DNA from: Frateuria_A yonginensis | GTDB taxonomy: Bacteria; Pseudomonadota; Gammaproteobacteria; Xanthomonadales; Rhodanobacteraceae | Reading direction: 5' to 3' | Assembly (NCBI RefSeq): GCF_037137055.1 | Contig: NZ_JBBBNY010000003.1 | Location: 310,001-374,000 of the forward strand | DNA: 64,000 nt | Shown: piece after piece, positions 44,801 to 51,316 of the stretch | Layout of the letters: every line of letters begins with the position of its first letter | How positions within the stretch are numbered: position 1 is the stretch's first letter | Position numbers and translations under genes: made by a program | The notes under the pieces: generated by a model | What the model saw: only the letters and a program-made list of their open reading frames with translations | Database searches by the model: none | Told to the model about the DNA's origin: nothing

Positions 44801-45565
44801 GACGAACGCCAGCAGGAACAGGCCGCCGCGCAGTTGCCGATCAGCGCGCAGGTGAAGGTCGACCTCGGGCCGCGCACCCACCTCAAGGGCAAGGGCCTGG
44901 ATGGCCGCCTCACCGGCACGCTGACGGTGATCGAACAGCCCGGCCGGACCACCCGCGGGCAGGGCCAGATCGGCGTGAGCGGCACCTACAGCGCCTACGG
45001 CCAGGACCTGCACATCGAGCAGGGCAAGCTGCTGTTCGCCGGCACGCCGATCGACAACCCGGGGCTGGACCTCCGCGCGGTGCGCAAGCTCAACCCCAAC
45101 GCCACCATCGACGAGGGCCAGGAGGTCGGCCTGCTGGTGAGCGGCACCGCACAGCGGCCGGTGCTCACGGTGTTCTCCAACCCGCCGATGGAGCAGTCCG
45201 ATGCGCTGTCCTACCTGATCACCGGCAAGCCGCTGTCGCAGGTGAACGGCGGCGAGGGCAACATGGTCGGCGCGGCGGCACAGGCGCTGGGCTCGGCGGC
45301 TGGCGACCTGCTCGCCAAGCGCATCGGCGCCCGCCTCGGCATCGACGAGATCGGCGTGTCCAGCAACGAGGCGCTCGGCGGCGAATCCGCCTTCACCGTC
45401 GGCAAGTACCTTTCGCCGCGGCTGTACCTGAGCTACGGCGTGGGCCTGTTCGAGCCCGGCCAGGTGATCACCCTGCGCTATCGCCTGAGCCAGCGCTGGA
45501 ACCTGGAAGTGCAGAACGCCACCGACTTCAACCGGGCCAGCCTCAACTACCGCCTCGAGCGCTGA
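41819..45565 (+). CDS. tamB: Translocation and assembly module protein TamB
   Basis: 1248-aa AsmA-like envelope protein with one N-terminal inner-membrane anchor (RLGIALLVLLLLLALGLWWL) and a very long beta-taco region of short repeats. The C-terminal DUF490 domain is recognisable: GTYSAYGQDLHIEQGKLLFA, PIDNPGLDLRAVRK, SDALSYLITGKPLSQVN, and the final SYGVGLFEPGQVITLRYRLS and NLEVQNATDFNRASLNYRLE. It spans the periplasm and partners with TamA encoded immediately upstream, forming a lipid-transfer bridge. The start ATG at 41819 gives the anchor directly. Confidence 0.95.
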   Translation: MTWLKRLGIALLVLLLLLALGLWWLLGTGAGLRFALARANGFTGGALSVRQAQGSLSGPLHLQGLRYADGKGLDVRVNDTRLDLHLWPLLAKRLHADYLDVRGVSVALPPPSTQPTASGPISLQPPLAIQLDRARVADLSIHQAGQPLFAADSIALAGRWDDQGLVLRALQLRSPDGHADLHGSLALADHWRGDAQGSFAWTIGGDTYAGRLDARSDGTRARLELALGRPMAARLQVALQQGGAWPWTASLVAPRFDPTPLLGEGGLHSLALDLRGSGSREGGTVTGAVDLNDWRLQLAPLRARLSSDRSLLTLDTLTLTSPQLKGRLDAHGQIRLDARPPGGSLQLAWQEVELPPELAGQPLASHGHLTLEGSSAAFHAEGDLAIGPPGKLARLAVNLEGTPQQLALHTLDLRQPQGQLHAQGTLVLQPALGWELQAEATDFDPGQLFAGWSGALDAQLSTRGTLPSGHPDATLELARLDGRLRGRPVRGHGRLHLAPNQVVDGTLTLASGQSTATVTGTPGARNDVEVRLTVATLADWLPDAGGRLQAHARVTGQPPALGVDLQAHGGALAYGTQRVGSLGLEAHLPDLSHPGGRLALDAREAWLGGLAFDTLALRGDGTEAAHRLTLDARGRQLTAAVALTGGLKQGHWRGTLGTLDLAPQGLPRWRLQAPATLDVDHGRLALSELCLTAGDPLLCVQGRQDAAGNLQAAYRLRALPLALLLDAAGYADLPVRADGELQGDGSVRRDARGALEGQATLASAQGSVTYADHAERPLLAWRDLALDARLAPRHQQVQAHAALDRNGRLDGTLTIDGPEQALGGQLDLRLESLAAIELLTSELANVQGRLAGHFGFAGTLAQPAITGQAVVGGFGAEVPVAGLKLADGQLTLRAPDARQVQLDGHVRSGKGVLQLAGSYGLVPQASTALAVTGRHVTVADIPAAQVVLTPDLRVQRDAQGVHVTGAVALDSADVNLDRLPGAGAAKASPDVVVVDERQQEQAAAQLPISAQVKVDLGPRTHLKGKGLDGRLTGTLTVIEQPGRTTRGQGQIGVSGTYSAYGQDLHIEQGKLLFAGTPIDNPGLDLRAVRKLNPNATIDEGQEVGLLVSGTAQRPVLTVFSNPPMEQSDALSYLITGKPLSQVNGGEGNMVGAAAQALGSAAGDLLAKRIGARLGIDEIGVSSNEALGGESAFTVGKYLSPRLYLSYGVGLFEPGQVITLRYRLSQRWNLEVQNATDFNRASLNYRLER

Positions 45566-45715
45566 CCCGCCCCGGCACGACTCGTTCCTGCGCGCTGGCG
45601 CGTGCCCGCCCTTCGCCCCCGCCCTCTACGCCGGAAGCGAGCGCCATCAACCGGTGCGCGATCGCCCGCATCAGGCACCCGCCGAACGCACAGGCACCCG
45701 CCTGCTCGCGCCTGT

Positions 45716-45741
45716 AGTTCTTTCTTCGTCGCTCGCAAATT
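45716..45741 (+). promoter_or_regulatory. Bipartite upstream box A, copy 1 (KGG cluster)
   Basis: AGTTCTTTC (45716-45724) and CGCAAATT (45734-45741), separated by 9 bp. The same two blocks, 10 bp apart, occur at 46597-46623. In both, CGCAAATT begins exactly 66 bp before the GG of the sigma-54 promoter. This is probably the binding site of an activator. Confidence 0.6.
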
Positions 45742-45797
45742 TTCAGCATGCGCTCTGCGCTGAGCAGCGCAAACCGCACGGTTGAGCGATTTCTACG

Positions 45798-45814
45798 CTG
45801 GCATCGGTGTTGCA
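45798..45814 (+). promoter_or_regulatory. Sigma-54 (RpoN) -24/-12 promoter 1 of the KGG cluster
   Basis: CTGGCATCGGTGTTGCA fits the consensus TGGCAC-N5-TTGCA, with the invariant GG at 45800-45801 and GC at 45812-45813 separated by exactly 10 bp. Transcription would start near 45825, giving a leader of about 42 nt before the first KGG gene at 45867. Confidence 0.78.
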
Positions 45815-45866
45815 AACCCTTGGGTGCCCGGCACCTGAGGCCGGGTGAACAACCACGGAGAAGACC

Positions 45867-46052
45867 ATGACTCGGCAACAGTCCTCCACCCGCGAACCGG
45901 GCAACAAGAAACACGCCAGCAGCCAGTCGTCTTCGCGCGCAAGCGGCCGTGGCAGCACCACCGTGCGCGAGGCCGGCCACAAGGGTGGCCAGCGCGTGCG
46001 CGAACTGGTCAACGAAGGCCGCGAGGCCGAGCAGCGCGGTACCCGGCACTGA
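45867..46052 (+). CDS. KGG-repeat stress-induced protein 1
   Basis: 61-aa basic, Gly-rich, hydrophilic protein. After a Ser/Arg-rich start, it carries one KGG module (TVREAGHKGGQRVRELVNEG). KGG (con-10/GsiB-like) proteins are small, disordered, stress-accumulated proteins. A GGAG ribosome site precedes the ATG. It is the first gene after sigma-54 promoter 1. Confidence 0.85.
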   Translation: MTRQQSSTREPGNKKHASSQSSSRASGRGSTTVREAGHKGGQRVRELVNEGREAEQRGTRH

Positions 46053-46094
46053 GCCGTGCCGGCCACCGCCACGATCCATCACTGGAGCCGAACG

Positions 46095-46274
46095 ATGACC
46101 CAGAAGCAGCACAACGAACGCAACCAGCACTCCAAGCAGGCGCACGCCGGCGACAAGGGCGACATGACCGTCCGTGAAGCCGGCCAGATGGGTGGCCACA
46201 AGGGCGGCCAGCGTGAACGCGAGCTGGTCGAGAAAGGCCACCAGGCCGAGGAACGTGGCGGACGCCGCCACTGA
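46095..46274 (+). CDS. KGG-repeat stress-induced protein 2
   Basis: 59-aa hydrophilic protein (MTQKQHNERNQHSKQAHAGD start) with the module MTVREAGQMGGHKGGQRERE, in which two GG units lie close together. ATG 46095 is preferred; the upstream reading to 46056 lacks a ribosome site. It starts 42 bp after KGG gene 1 and is likely in the same transcript. Confidence 0.83.
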   Translation: MTQKQHNERNQHSKQAHAGDKGDMTVREAGQMGGHKGGQRERELVEKGHQAEERGGRRH

Positions 46275-46325
46275 GGCGCGCGACGCGCGACCCGATCGAT
46301 TTCCCCAACCCGAAGGAGACAGACG

Positions 46326-46559
46326 ATGAAGAACCAAGGCAGCGACAAGGGCGACATGACCGTTCGTGAGGCCGGCCAGAAGGGCGGCGAGATCCGCAAG
46401 GAACAGCTCGGTCCCGAGGGCTACTCGGCGATCGGCAAGAAGGGCGGCGAGGCCCGCAAGGAAGAGCTGGGACCCGAGGGCTACTCGGAGCTCGGCACCA
46501 AGGGCGGCCATCGCGTGCGCGACCTGATCAACAAGGGCAAGCAGAGCGAGGGCGAGTAA
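46326..46559 (+). CDS. KGG-repeat stress-induced protein 3
   Basis: 77-aa protein with three KGG modules in a row: GQKGGEIRKEQLGPEGYSAI, GKKGGEARKEELGPEGYSEL, GTKGGHRVRDLINKG. The Gly-Pro-Glu-Gly-Tyr-Ser link recurs between modules, as in GsiB-type proteins. Ribosome site AAGGAG. It is nearly identical to the C-terminal part of KGG protein 4, so they are recent duplicates. Confidence 0.87.
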   Translation: MKNQGSDKGDMTVREAGQKGGEIRKEQLGPEGYSAIGKKGGEARKEELGPEGYSELGTKGGHRVRDLINKGKQSEGE

Positions 46560-46596
46560 GGCAGGCAGGCGTCCCGCACACGCCCTGGCGCGTGGC

Positions 46597-46623
46597 AGTT
46601 CTTTCCACGGGTAGGCGCAAATT
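46597..46623 (+). promoter_or_regulatory. Bipartite upstream box A, copy 2
   Basis: AGTTCTTTC (46597-46605) and CGCAAATT (46616-46623). CGCAAATT starts 66 bp before the GG of promoter 2, the same distance as in copy 1. Confidence 0.6.
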
Positions 46624-46661
46624 ACACGCCACCCGCCAGGCTCCCCGGCGCCAAGTGGCGT

Positions 46662-46681
46662 AGTGCGGCGCTTTCCGCACT
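46662..46681 (+). promoter_or_regulatory. Inverted repeat overlapping the -24 element of promoter 2
   Basis: AGTGCGG-CGCTTT-CCGCACT, perfect 7-bp arms around 6 bp, ending at the T of TGGCA. It could bind a repressor or be part of the enhancer-binding site. Promoter 1 has a different inverted repeat (TGCGCT-GAGC-AGCGCA, 45756-45771) in its upstream region. Confidence 0.4.
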
Positions 46682-46696
46682 GGCATGCGGGTTGCA
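46680..46696 (+). promoter_or_regulatory. Sigma-54 (RpoN) -24/-12 promoter 2 of the KGG cluster
   Basis: CTGGCATGCGGGTTGCA with GG at 46682-46683 and GC at 46694-46695, 10 bp apart. Transcription should start near 46707, about 43 nt before KGG gene 4, the same leader length as at promoter 1. Confidence 0.78.
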
Positions 46697-46749
46697 ACCC
46701 CTGCCTGGCCCGTCCGACGGGCGCTTCCCCCAACAACCCGGAGACAACC

Positions 46750-47067
46750 ATGGCAACCGATCGCAACAACCAGACTCCCAGCAACCGCGGCAGCGGCGAC
46801 ATGAGCGTCCGCGAAGCCGGCCAGAAGGGCGGCGAAGTCCGCAAGGAACAGCTCGGCCCCGAGGGCTATTCCGACCTGGGCCACCAGGGCGTCGAGGCCC
46901 TGCGCGAGCAGCGCGGCCCGAACGCGATGAGCGAGATCGGCCGTGAAGGCGGCGAAACCCGCAAGGAGCAGCTCGGCCCCGAGGGCTACTCGGAGCTCGG
47001 CACCAAGGGCGGCCATCGCGTACGCGACCTGATCAACAAGGGCAAAGAGTCCGAGGGCAGCGAGTGA
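46750..47067 (+). CDS. KGG-repeat stress-induced protein 4
   Basis: 105-aa protein with four modules, one degenerate: GQKGGEVRKEQLGPEGYSDL, GHQGVEALREQRGPNAMSEI (lacks KGG), GREGGETRKEQLGPEGYSEL and GTKGGHRVRDLINKG. ATG 46750 follows CCCGGAGACAACC. It is the first gene after sigma-54 promoter 2. Confidence 0.87.
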   Translation: MATDRNNQTPSNRGSGDMSVREAGQKGGEVRKEQLGPEGYSDLGHQGVEALREQRGPNAMSEIGREGGETRKEQLGPEGYSELGTKGGHRVRDLINKGKESEGSE

Positions 47068-47083
47068 TCGCGGAGGTACCGTC

Positions 47084-47290
47084 ATGACACGAGGCGTAGG
47101 AGGCCATTCCCCGGCCAACGTCCAGAAGTACCTGAGCGGCGTCGACTATCCCGCCGAGAAGCAGGACCTGATCGAGTGCGCCAAGCGCAACAACGCGCCT
47201 GACGACGTGATGGAGGAGATCAGGAAGCTGCCCGACGAGCAGTACGGCGGCCCGCAGGACGTGATGAAGGGCTACGGCGACATCGAGTAG
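47084..47290 (+). CDS. DUF2795 protein
   Basis: 68-aa protein matching the DUF2795 pattern: SPANVQKYLSGVDYPAEKQD, then ECAKRNNAPDDVMEEIRKLP. The family is small, helical and of unknown function, and is often found among stress proteins. It sits inside the KGG cluster, 16 bp after KGG gene 4, with a GGAGG ribosome site, so is probably co-induced. Confidence 0.85.
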   Translation: MTRGVGGHSPANVQKYLSGVDYPAEKQDLIECAKRNNAPDDVMEEIRKLPDEQYGGPQDVMKGYGDIE

Positions 47291-47317
47291 CCCGCTTCCG
47301 CCAACGGAGGATTCCCC

Positions 47318-47500
47318 ATGAGCAAGCAGGACCAGGACAAGGGCGACATGACCGTCCGCGAAGCCGGCCACAAGGGCGGCGAGGCACGCAAGGACGAACT
47401 CGGGCACGAGGGCTACTCGGAGCTCGGCAAGAAGGGCGGCCAGCGCGTGCACGACCTCGTCAACGAGGGCAAGCAGGCCGAGCGGCACGGCAAGAAGTGA
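47318..47500 (+). CDS. KGG-repeat stress-induced protein 5
   Basis: 60-aa protein with two modules (GHKGGEARKDELGHEGYSEL and GKKGGQRVHDLVNEG). Ribosome site GGAGG, 27 bp after the DUF2795 gene. The end (KQAERHGKK) is basic like that of KGG proteins 1 and 2. Confidence 0.85.
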   Translation: MSKQDQDKGDMTVREAGHKGGEARKDELGHEGYSELGKKGGQRVHDLVNEGKQAERHGKK

Positions 47501-47540
47501 GCCCGTGTCGGATTCCAATCCAGCAACAGGAGAACCAACC

Positions 47541-47831
47541 ATGACCAGCAACAAGAACCAGGGTGACATGAGCGTCCGCGAGGCCGGCCAGAAGGGCGGC
47601 GAGATCCGCAAGGAACAGCTCGGCCCCGAGGGTTACTCGGAGATGGGCAAGAAGGGTGGCGAGACCCGCAAGGAGCAGCTCGGCCCGGAAGGCTATTCGG
47701 CGCTCGGCAAGAAGGGCGGCGAGGCCCGCAAGGAGGAACTCGGTTCGGAAGGCTATTCCGAGCTGGGCAAGCAGGGCGGCGAACGCGTCCGCGACCTGGT
47801 GAACAAGGGCAAGGAGTCCGAGGGCCAGTAA
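47541..47831 (+). CDS. KGG-repeat stress-induced protein 6
   Basis: 96-aa protein with four intact modules (GQKGGEIRKE, GKKGGETRKE, GKKGGEARKE and GKQGGERVRD) linked by LGPEGYS or LGSEGYS. ATG 47541 follows AGGAGAACCAACC; the longer reading from 47505 has no such site. It is the last gene of the cluster and is followed by a GC-rich hairpin. Confidence 0.87.
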   Translation: MTSNKNQGDMSVREAGQKGGEIRKEQLGPEGYSEMGKKGGETRKEQLGPEGYSALGKKGGEARKEELGSEGYSELGKQGGERVRDLVNKGKESEGQ

Positions 47832-47846
47832 GCCCTCATCGCGACC

Positions 47847-47873
47847 GGCCGGCGGCGATCGAGCCGCCCGGCC
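47847..47873 (+). terminator. GC-rich hairpin after the KGG cluster
   Basis: GGCCGGCGGC (47847-47856) can pair with GCCGCCCGGCC (47863-47873) around a 6-nt loop with one bulge. No T-run follows, so it is a candidate for a weak or factor-assisted terminator between convergent transcripts. Confidence 0.35.
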
Positions 47874-48004
47874 GCGCAGCGCGGGGCGATGCGCGGGCAT
47901 GCCAGGCCTGTCCGCCTCCCGCCTGCGATGCCCGCCGGAGCCCGTTCGCGGGCGGCGTCTCGCACAGGCGCCGACCGCGAGCGGGCCCCCGCGTGCGTCC
48001 GCGA

Positions 48005-49405
48005 TCAGGCCACGCCGAGACCGTCGATGCCGCTGATCGCCAGCGGATCGAAACCCGCCAGTTCGGCGAAGTGCCGACCGCGTTCGGCGTAGTCGTGGAA
48101 CTGGTCGAAGCTGGGCGCGCCTGGCGAGAGCAGCACCACGCCGCCCGCCGGCGCCAGCGCACGCGCGCGTGCCACCGCTTCCTCCAGGGTGGCGGCCTGC
48201 ACCACCTCCCCCACGGTTTCCGCTTCCCGCAGCGCCCGCGCGATGCGTGGACCGTTGGCGCCTTGCGCCACCAGCGCCAGGCGCGGCTGCCAGCTCACCG
48301 CCTCGACGAACTCCGACCAGTCCAGCCCGCGATCGTGTCCGCCGACGATCACGACCACCTCCGCGTCCCCCAGGCTGGCCAGCGCCGCCAGTGTCGCCTG
48401 GGGCGTGGTGCTGATGGAGTCGTTGATCCAGCGCCGCCCGTCGCGCTCGCCCAGCGGTTGCAGCCGGTGCGGCAGCGCACGGAAACGTGCCAGCGCGGGC
48501 GCCGCGGCGCGCGCGTCGTACCCCATCGCCTCGAGCGCGGCCAGCGCCGCGCAGGCGTTGAGCGCGTTGTGTTCGCCGGGCACCGGCAGATCCGCCACCG
48601 CGAAGACCGGCTCGCCCGCCCGGCAGATCGCACCCTCGCGCAGGTGCCAGCCCTCGGGCACGCCGAACAGGATGCGCTGCGGATGGGCGGCGGTGCGCGC
48701 CAGCAGCGTCTCCTGGGTGCCGTTGACCAGCAGCGTGCGCGCGGCGTCGGCCAGCCTGAGCTTGTCGGCGACGTAGCGCTCGCGCGAACCGTGCCAGTCC
48801 AGGTGCTCCTCGTACAGGCTGGTCACCACGCCCAGCTCCAACGGCCCGGCCTCGCCGGTCTGGAAACTGGACAGTTCCACCGCCCACAGCTGCGCCTGCG
48901 CGTCGAGCAGCTCCAGCAACGGCATGCCGATGTTGCCGGCCAGCGCCGTGCGTACGCCCAGGCCGCGCGCGAGGTGCGCGATCAGCGCGGTGGTGGTGCT
49001 CTTGCCCTTGGTGCCGGTGACCGCCACCACGCGCGCATCGGTCCGCTCGGCGAACCACAGCGCGGTGCCGGAGGTGATGCGCGTGCCGCGCGCCTGCGCG
49101 CCGAGCACGGCCGGCGCGTAGGCTGAAATGCCCGGGGATTTCACCACCACGTCGAAGCCGGCAAGCACCGCGGTGTCGGGTTCGGCGGTCTGCACCTGCA
49201 GCGGCGGATCGAAGGCGCGCGCGGCCTCCGCCTCGGCCGCCGGGCAGAACAGCACCAGCGGCTGCGCGCCGAGCCGCGCGCGCAGGGCACGCAGGGCGGC
49301 GCGCCCTTCCCGGCCGAATCCCCACACCGCCACCCGCCGGCCCACCAGGTCGGCAATGCGTATCGGCGGCCTGCCTTCCGGTCCGGGCGCGCGCGACTGC
49401 ATCAT
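48005..49405 (-). CDS. murD2: UDP-N-acetylmuramoyl-L-alanine--L-glutamate ligase MurD2
   Basis: 466-aa Mur ligase. The N-terminal domain starts VGRRVAVWGFGREGRAALRA, the ATP site is VVAVTGTKGKSTTTALIAHL, and the central motifs are LSSFQTGEAGPLELGVVTSL and YEEHLDWHGSRERYVADKLR. The C-terminal domain has NALNACAALAAL and RWINDSISTTPQATLAAL. The D-Glu adding step is normally done by MurD; in Xanthomonas this variant adds L-Glu, and the adjacent MurL then inverts it. Its ATG overlaps the murL stop (ATGA), so the two are translationally coupled. The assignment as MurD2 rests on that linkage. Confidence 0.92.
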   Translation of the reverse strand: MMQSRAPGPEGRPPIRIADLVGRRVAVWGFGREGRAALRALRARLGAQPLVLFCPAAEAEAARAFDPPLQVQTAEPDTAVLAGFDVVVKSPGISAYAPAVLGAQARGTRITSGTALWFAERTDARVVAVTGTKGKSTTTALIAHLARGLGVRTALAGNIGMPLLELLDAQAQLWAVELSSFQTGEAGPLELGVVTSLYEEHLDWHGSRERYVADKLRLADAARTLLVNGTQETLLARTAAHPQRILFGVPEGWHLREGAICRAGEPVFAVADLPVPGEHNALNACAALAALEAMGYDARAAAPALARFRALPHRLQPLGERDGRRWINDSISTTPQATLAALASLGDAEVVVIVGGHDRGLDWSEFVEAVSWQPRLALVAQGANGPRIARALREAETVGEVVQAATLEEAVARARALAPAGGVVLLSPGAPSFDQFHDYAERGRHFAELAGFDPLAISGIDGLGVA

Positions 49406-50760
49406 CCGATCGCCTGCAGGGCCGGCCGCAGCCGCATCGGCACGTGGTGTTCGGCCGACGGCACCAGCCACGGCTCCAGCGCCAGCCGGGCCGGGTCGAG
49501 CTGCGGCAGGATCTCGCGGGCGAAGCGCGCGACCAGCGCGTCCTCCTGCCACTCGGGCCGCTGGCTCAATGCGAACATGGCCGCGCGCGCCTCGGCGCCC
49601 TCGCCCACGCACTCGAACGGCTTGTGGTCCTGGTACTCGAGCAGCGCATCGAAGCCGGCCGCCTGGGTTTCGTCGTCCAGCAGGTTGCGGCCGAAGATCG
49701 ACAGCAGCCGCGGCTTGGGCAGGAACGGCGCCAGCGCCAGGAACACGAAGTGGCACTTCGGGCACTGCCCGCACCAGCGGTCGGCCGGCTTCGGCCCGAG
49801 GATGCGGAAGTTGCGGTTGCAGCTGGAGAAGGCGTCGAAATAGGGCGTCAGGCGCGCGAAGGCGCGGGTGACCGCCAGCTCGGAATAGGGCCGCAGCAGC
49901 GAGCAGTAGTCGAGGTCGGCCGCCACGTGCGTGTGCAGCCACCCGGCCAGCATCGCCTCGAAGGCGTAGCCCTTGCTCCACTGGTGGTTGACCTGCTGGC
50001 CCTCGTACTCGAGCGTGGCCGCGGAGGCGGAGCGCTCGTTGGCGAAGGCGATCGAATCGTAGCCGTAGAGGACGGCCGCGACCGCCAGGATCGCCGAGTT
50101 CACCGCCGTCACCGGCACGTGCCCGTTCCACGCGCCCAGCCGGTTCAGCTCGAACAGCAGCGGCGAAAGCTCGCGCTGGATGTTCAGCGTGGGCAGGCCG
50201 GTACGCTCGGCGCAGGCGGCGATCAGCGGGGAGTTGCCCACCCATACGGCGGTAGCCGCGCCGCCGATGGACTTGATCGCTTCCGCCGCGACCAGCGAAT
50301 CCTTGCCGCCGCCGATGGGGACGAGGGTCCGCGGCGGGAGGCCGAGCACGGGAGCTTCGCGCCCTCCCGACCCCTCGCCCCGGAGGGGGGAGCGAGCGAG
50401 CCGCGGGAAAGCGATGCGGCCGCGCAGGTCCAGGCCGTTGCGATAGGCGAACTCGGCCAGGCCATGGAGGTACAGCGCATCGAGCAGGTCCGCGGTGGTG
50501 TCGTCCAGCGGCTCCGCTTCGATCTGCGGCGGCACGCCGGCCTTGTAGTAGCTCACGCCGGCGATCAAGTGCAGCAGCTTCAGCGCGGCGTCGAAGGCCT
50601 GCTGGCGCTCGGGCGGCAACGCCGGCGCGCTCGGGAAGCGGATGCGCTCGATCATCTCTTCGCCCTGGTCGAAGGCGTAGACCAGTTCGGCCACGCCGTC
50701 GGCGTAGGCGCAGCGGACGAAACGGAAAACCTGGGTGAGGCGGGGCTGGATGGTCGTCAC
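49402..50760 (-). CDS. murL: UDP-MurNAc-L-Ala-L-Glu epimerase MurL, with REP-like insertion
   Basis: 452-aa enzyme that converts the terminal L-Glu of UDP-MurNAc-L-Ala-L-Glu to D-Glu in an ATP-dependent reaction. The adenylating motif LVPIGGGKDSLVAAEAIKSI is clear, as are VNSAILAVAAVLYGYDSIAF, ANERSASAATLEYEGQQVNH and the Cys pair in DRWCGQCPKCHFVF. GTG 50760 with GGAGAG eight bases upstream is the start. Residues ~120-137 (LARSPLRGEGSGGREAP) are encoded by a REP-like element and are probably extra relative to the family. It forms an operon with murD2. Confidence 0.9.
   Translation of the reverse strand: MTTIQPRLTQVFRFVRCAYADGVAELVYAFDQGEEMIERIRFPSAPALPPERQQAFDAALKLLHLIAGVSYYKAGVPPQIEAEPLDDTTADLLDALYLHGLAEFAYRNGLDLRGRIAFPRLARSPLRGEGSGGREAPVLGLPPRTLVPIGGGKDSLVAAEAIKSIGGAATAVWVGNSPLIAACAERTGLPTLNIQRELSPLLFELNRLGAWNGHVPVTAVNSAILAVAAVLYGYDSIAFANERSASAATLEYEGQQVNHQWSKGYAFEAMLAGWLHTHVAADLDYCSLLRPYSELAVTRAFARLTPYFDAFSSCNRNFRILGPKPADRWCGQCPKCHFVFLALAPFLPKPRLLSIFGRNLLDDETQAAGFDALLEYQDHKPFECVGEGAEARAAMFALSQRPEWQEDALVARFAREILPQLDPARLALEPWLVPSAEHHVPMRLRPALQAIG
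50359..50400. repeat. REP-like element inside murL
   Basis: GC-rich inverted segment with CCCTCCCGACCCCTCGCCCC followed by GGAGGGGGGAGCGAGCGAG, related to the elements at 34335, 50787, 51204 and 54066. It lies in frame within murL between the N-terminal part and the GGGKDS motif. Confidence 0.65.
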
Positions 50761-51163
50761 TCGTCAATCTCTCCGGCAAGCCATGCGCCCTCTCCCCTCC
50801 GGCGGGAGGGCTGGGGTGAGGACCAGGCGCTCGCCAACGCCTCCATCGGCACCTCGGGCACGCTCTCGATGTTCATCAGTACGTCATTGTTCCAGAAACA
50901 CAGTACGCGGCAGCCCTTGTTCTGACGGTAACGCGTGCGCGCCTCGTCGTGGTCCTCTGGCCGAAACGCTGGCTGCCGTCGGGCTCCACGAACAGCATGC
51001 GCTCGGCGCAAACGAAATCGACGGCGTAGCGGTCGATCCCGTGCTGGCGGCGGAACTTGCACCCATCGGGCTGCCGGTTCCGCGGGCGGTACCAGAGCGC
51101 CTGTTCGGCGCCGGTCATGCCACGACGCAGTCCACGCGCCCTGTCTACGCTCATGCGCTTCAT
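50757..51163 (-). pseudogene. DUF559 endonuclease-domain protein, frameshifted
   Basis: Two frames together spell a DUF559 (restriction-endonuclease-like) protein. The first (from 51163) reads MTGAEQALWYRPRNRQPDGC and KFRRQHGIDRYAVDFVCAER, then MLFVEPDGSQR. The second (from about 50960 to 50760) continues DEARTRYRQNKGCRVLCFWN and NDVLMNIESVPEVPMEAL. The frame change is near 50950-50965. The Asp/Glu residues of the nuclease core (DFVC, VEPDG) are present. The end of the reading runs into a REP-like element (50787-50821), and another flanks the 5' side. It starts just upstream of murL. Confidence 0.8.
50787..50821. repeat. REP-like element at the 3' end of the DUF559 remnant
   Basis: GCCCTCTCCCCTCCGGCGGG followed by AGGGCTGGGGTGAGG, with arms that can pair. 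Same family as the copies in hrpA and near lysAC. Confidence 0.8.
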
Positions 51164-51203
51164 CCTTGAAGCCTCCCTCGGTGGAAGTCCGTCGCCGGAG
51201 CGC

Positions 51204-51310
51204 CTCTCACCCCGACCCTCTCCTGGAGAGAGGGAGCAAAAGCAGGGCCCCGGTCAATGCTCATTCTGCGCCGAGCCAGCTCCCTCCCCGGGTCGGGGTG
51301 AGGACCGGGG
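51204..51310. repeat. REP-like pair between the DUF559 remnant and lysAC
   Basis: Two copies in inverse orientation: 51204-51237 (CTCTCACCCCGACCCTCTCC...) and 51279-51310 (GCTCCCTCCCCGGGTCGGGG...). They fill most of the gap downstream of lysAC (stop at 51317) and upstream of the DUF559 remnant. Confidence 0.75.
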
Positions 51311-51316
51311 CTCGCC

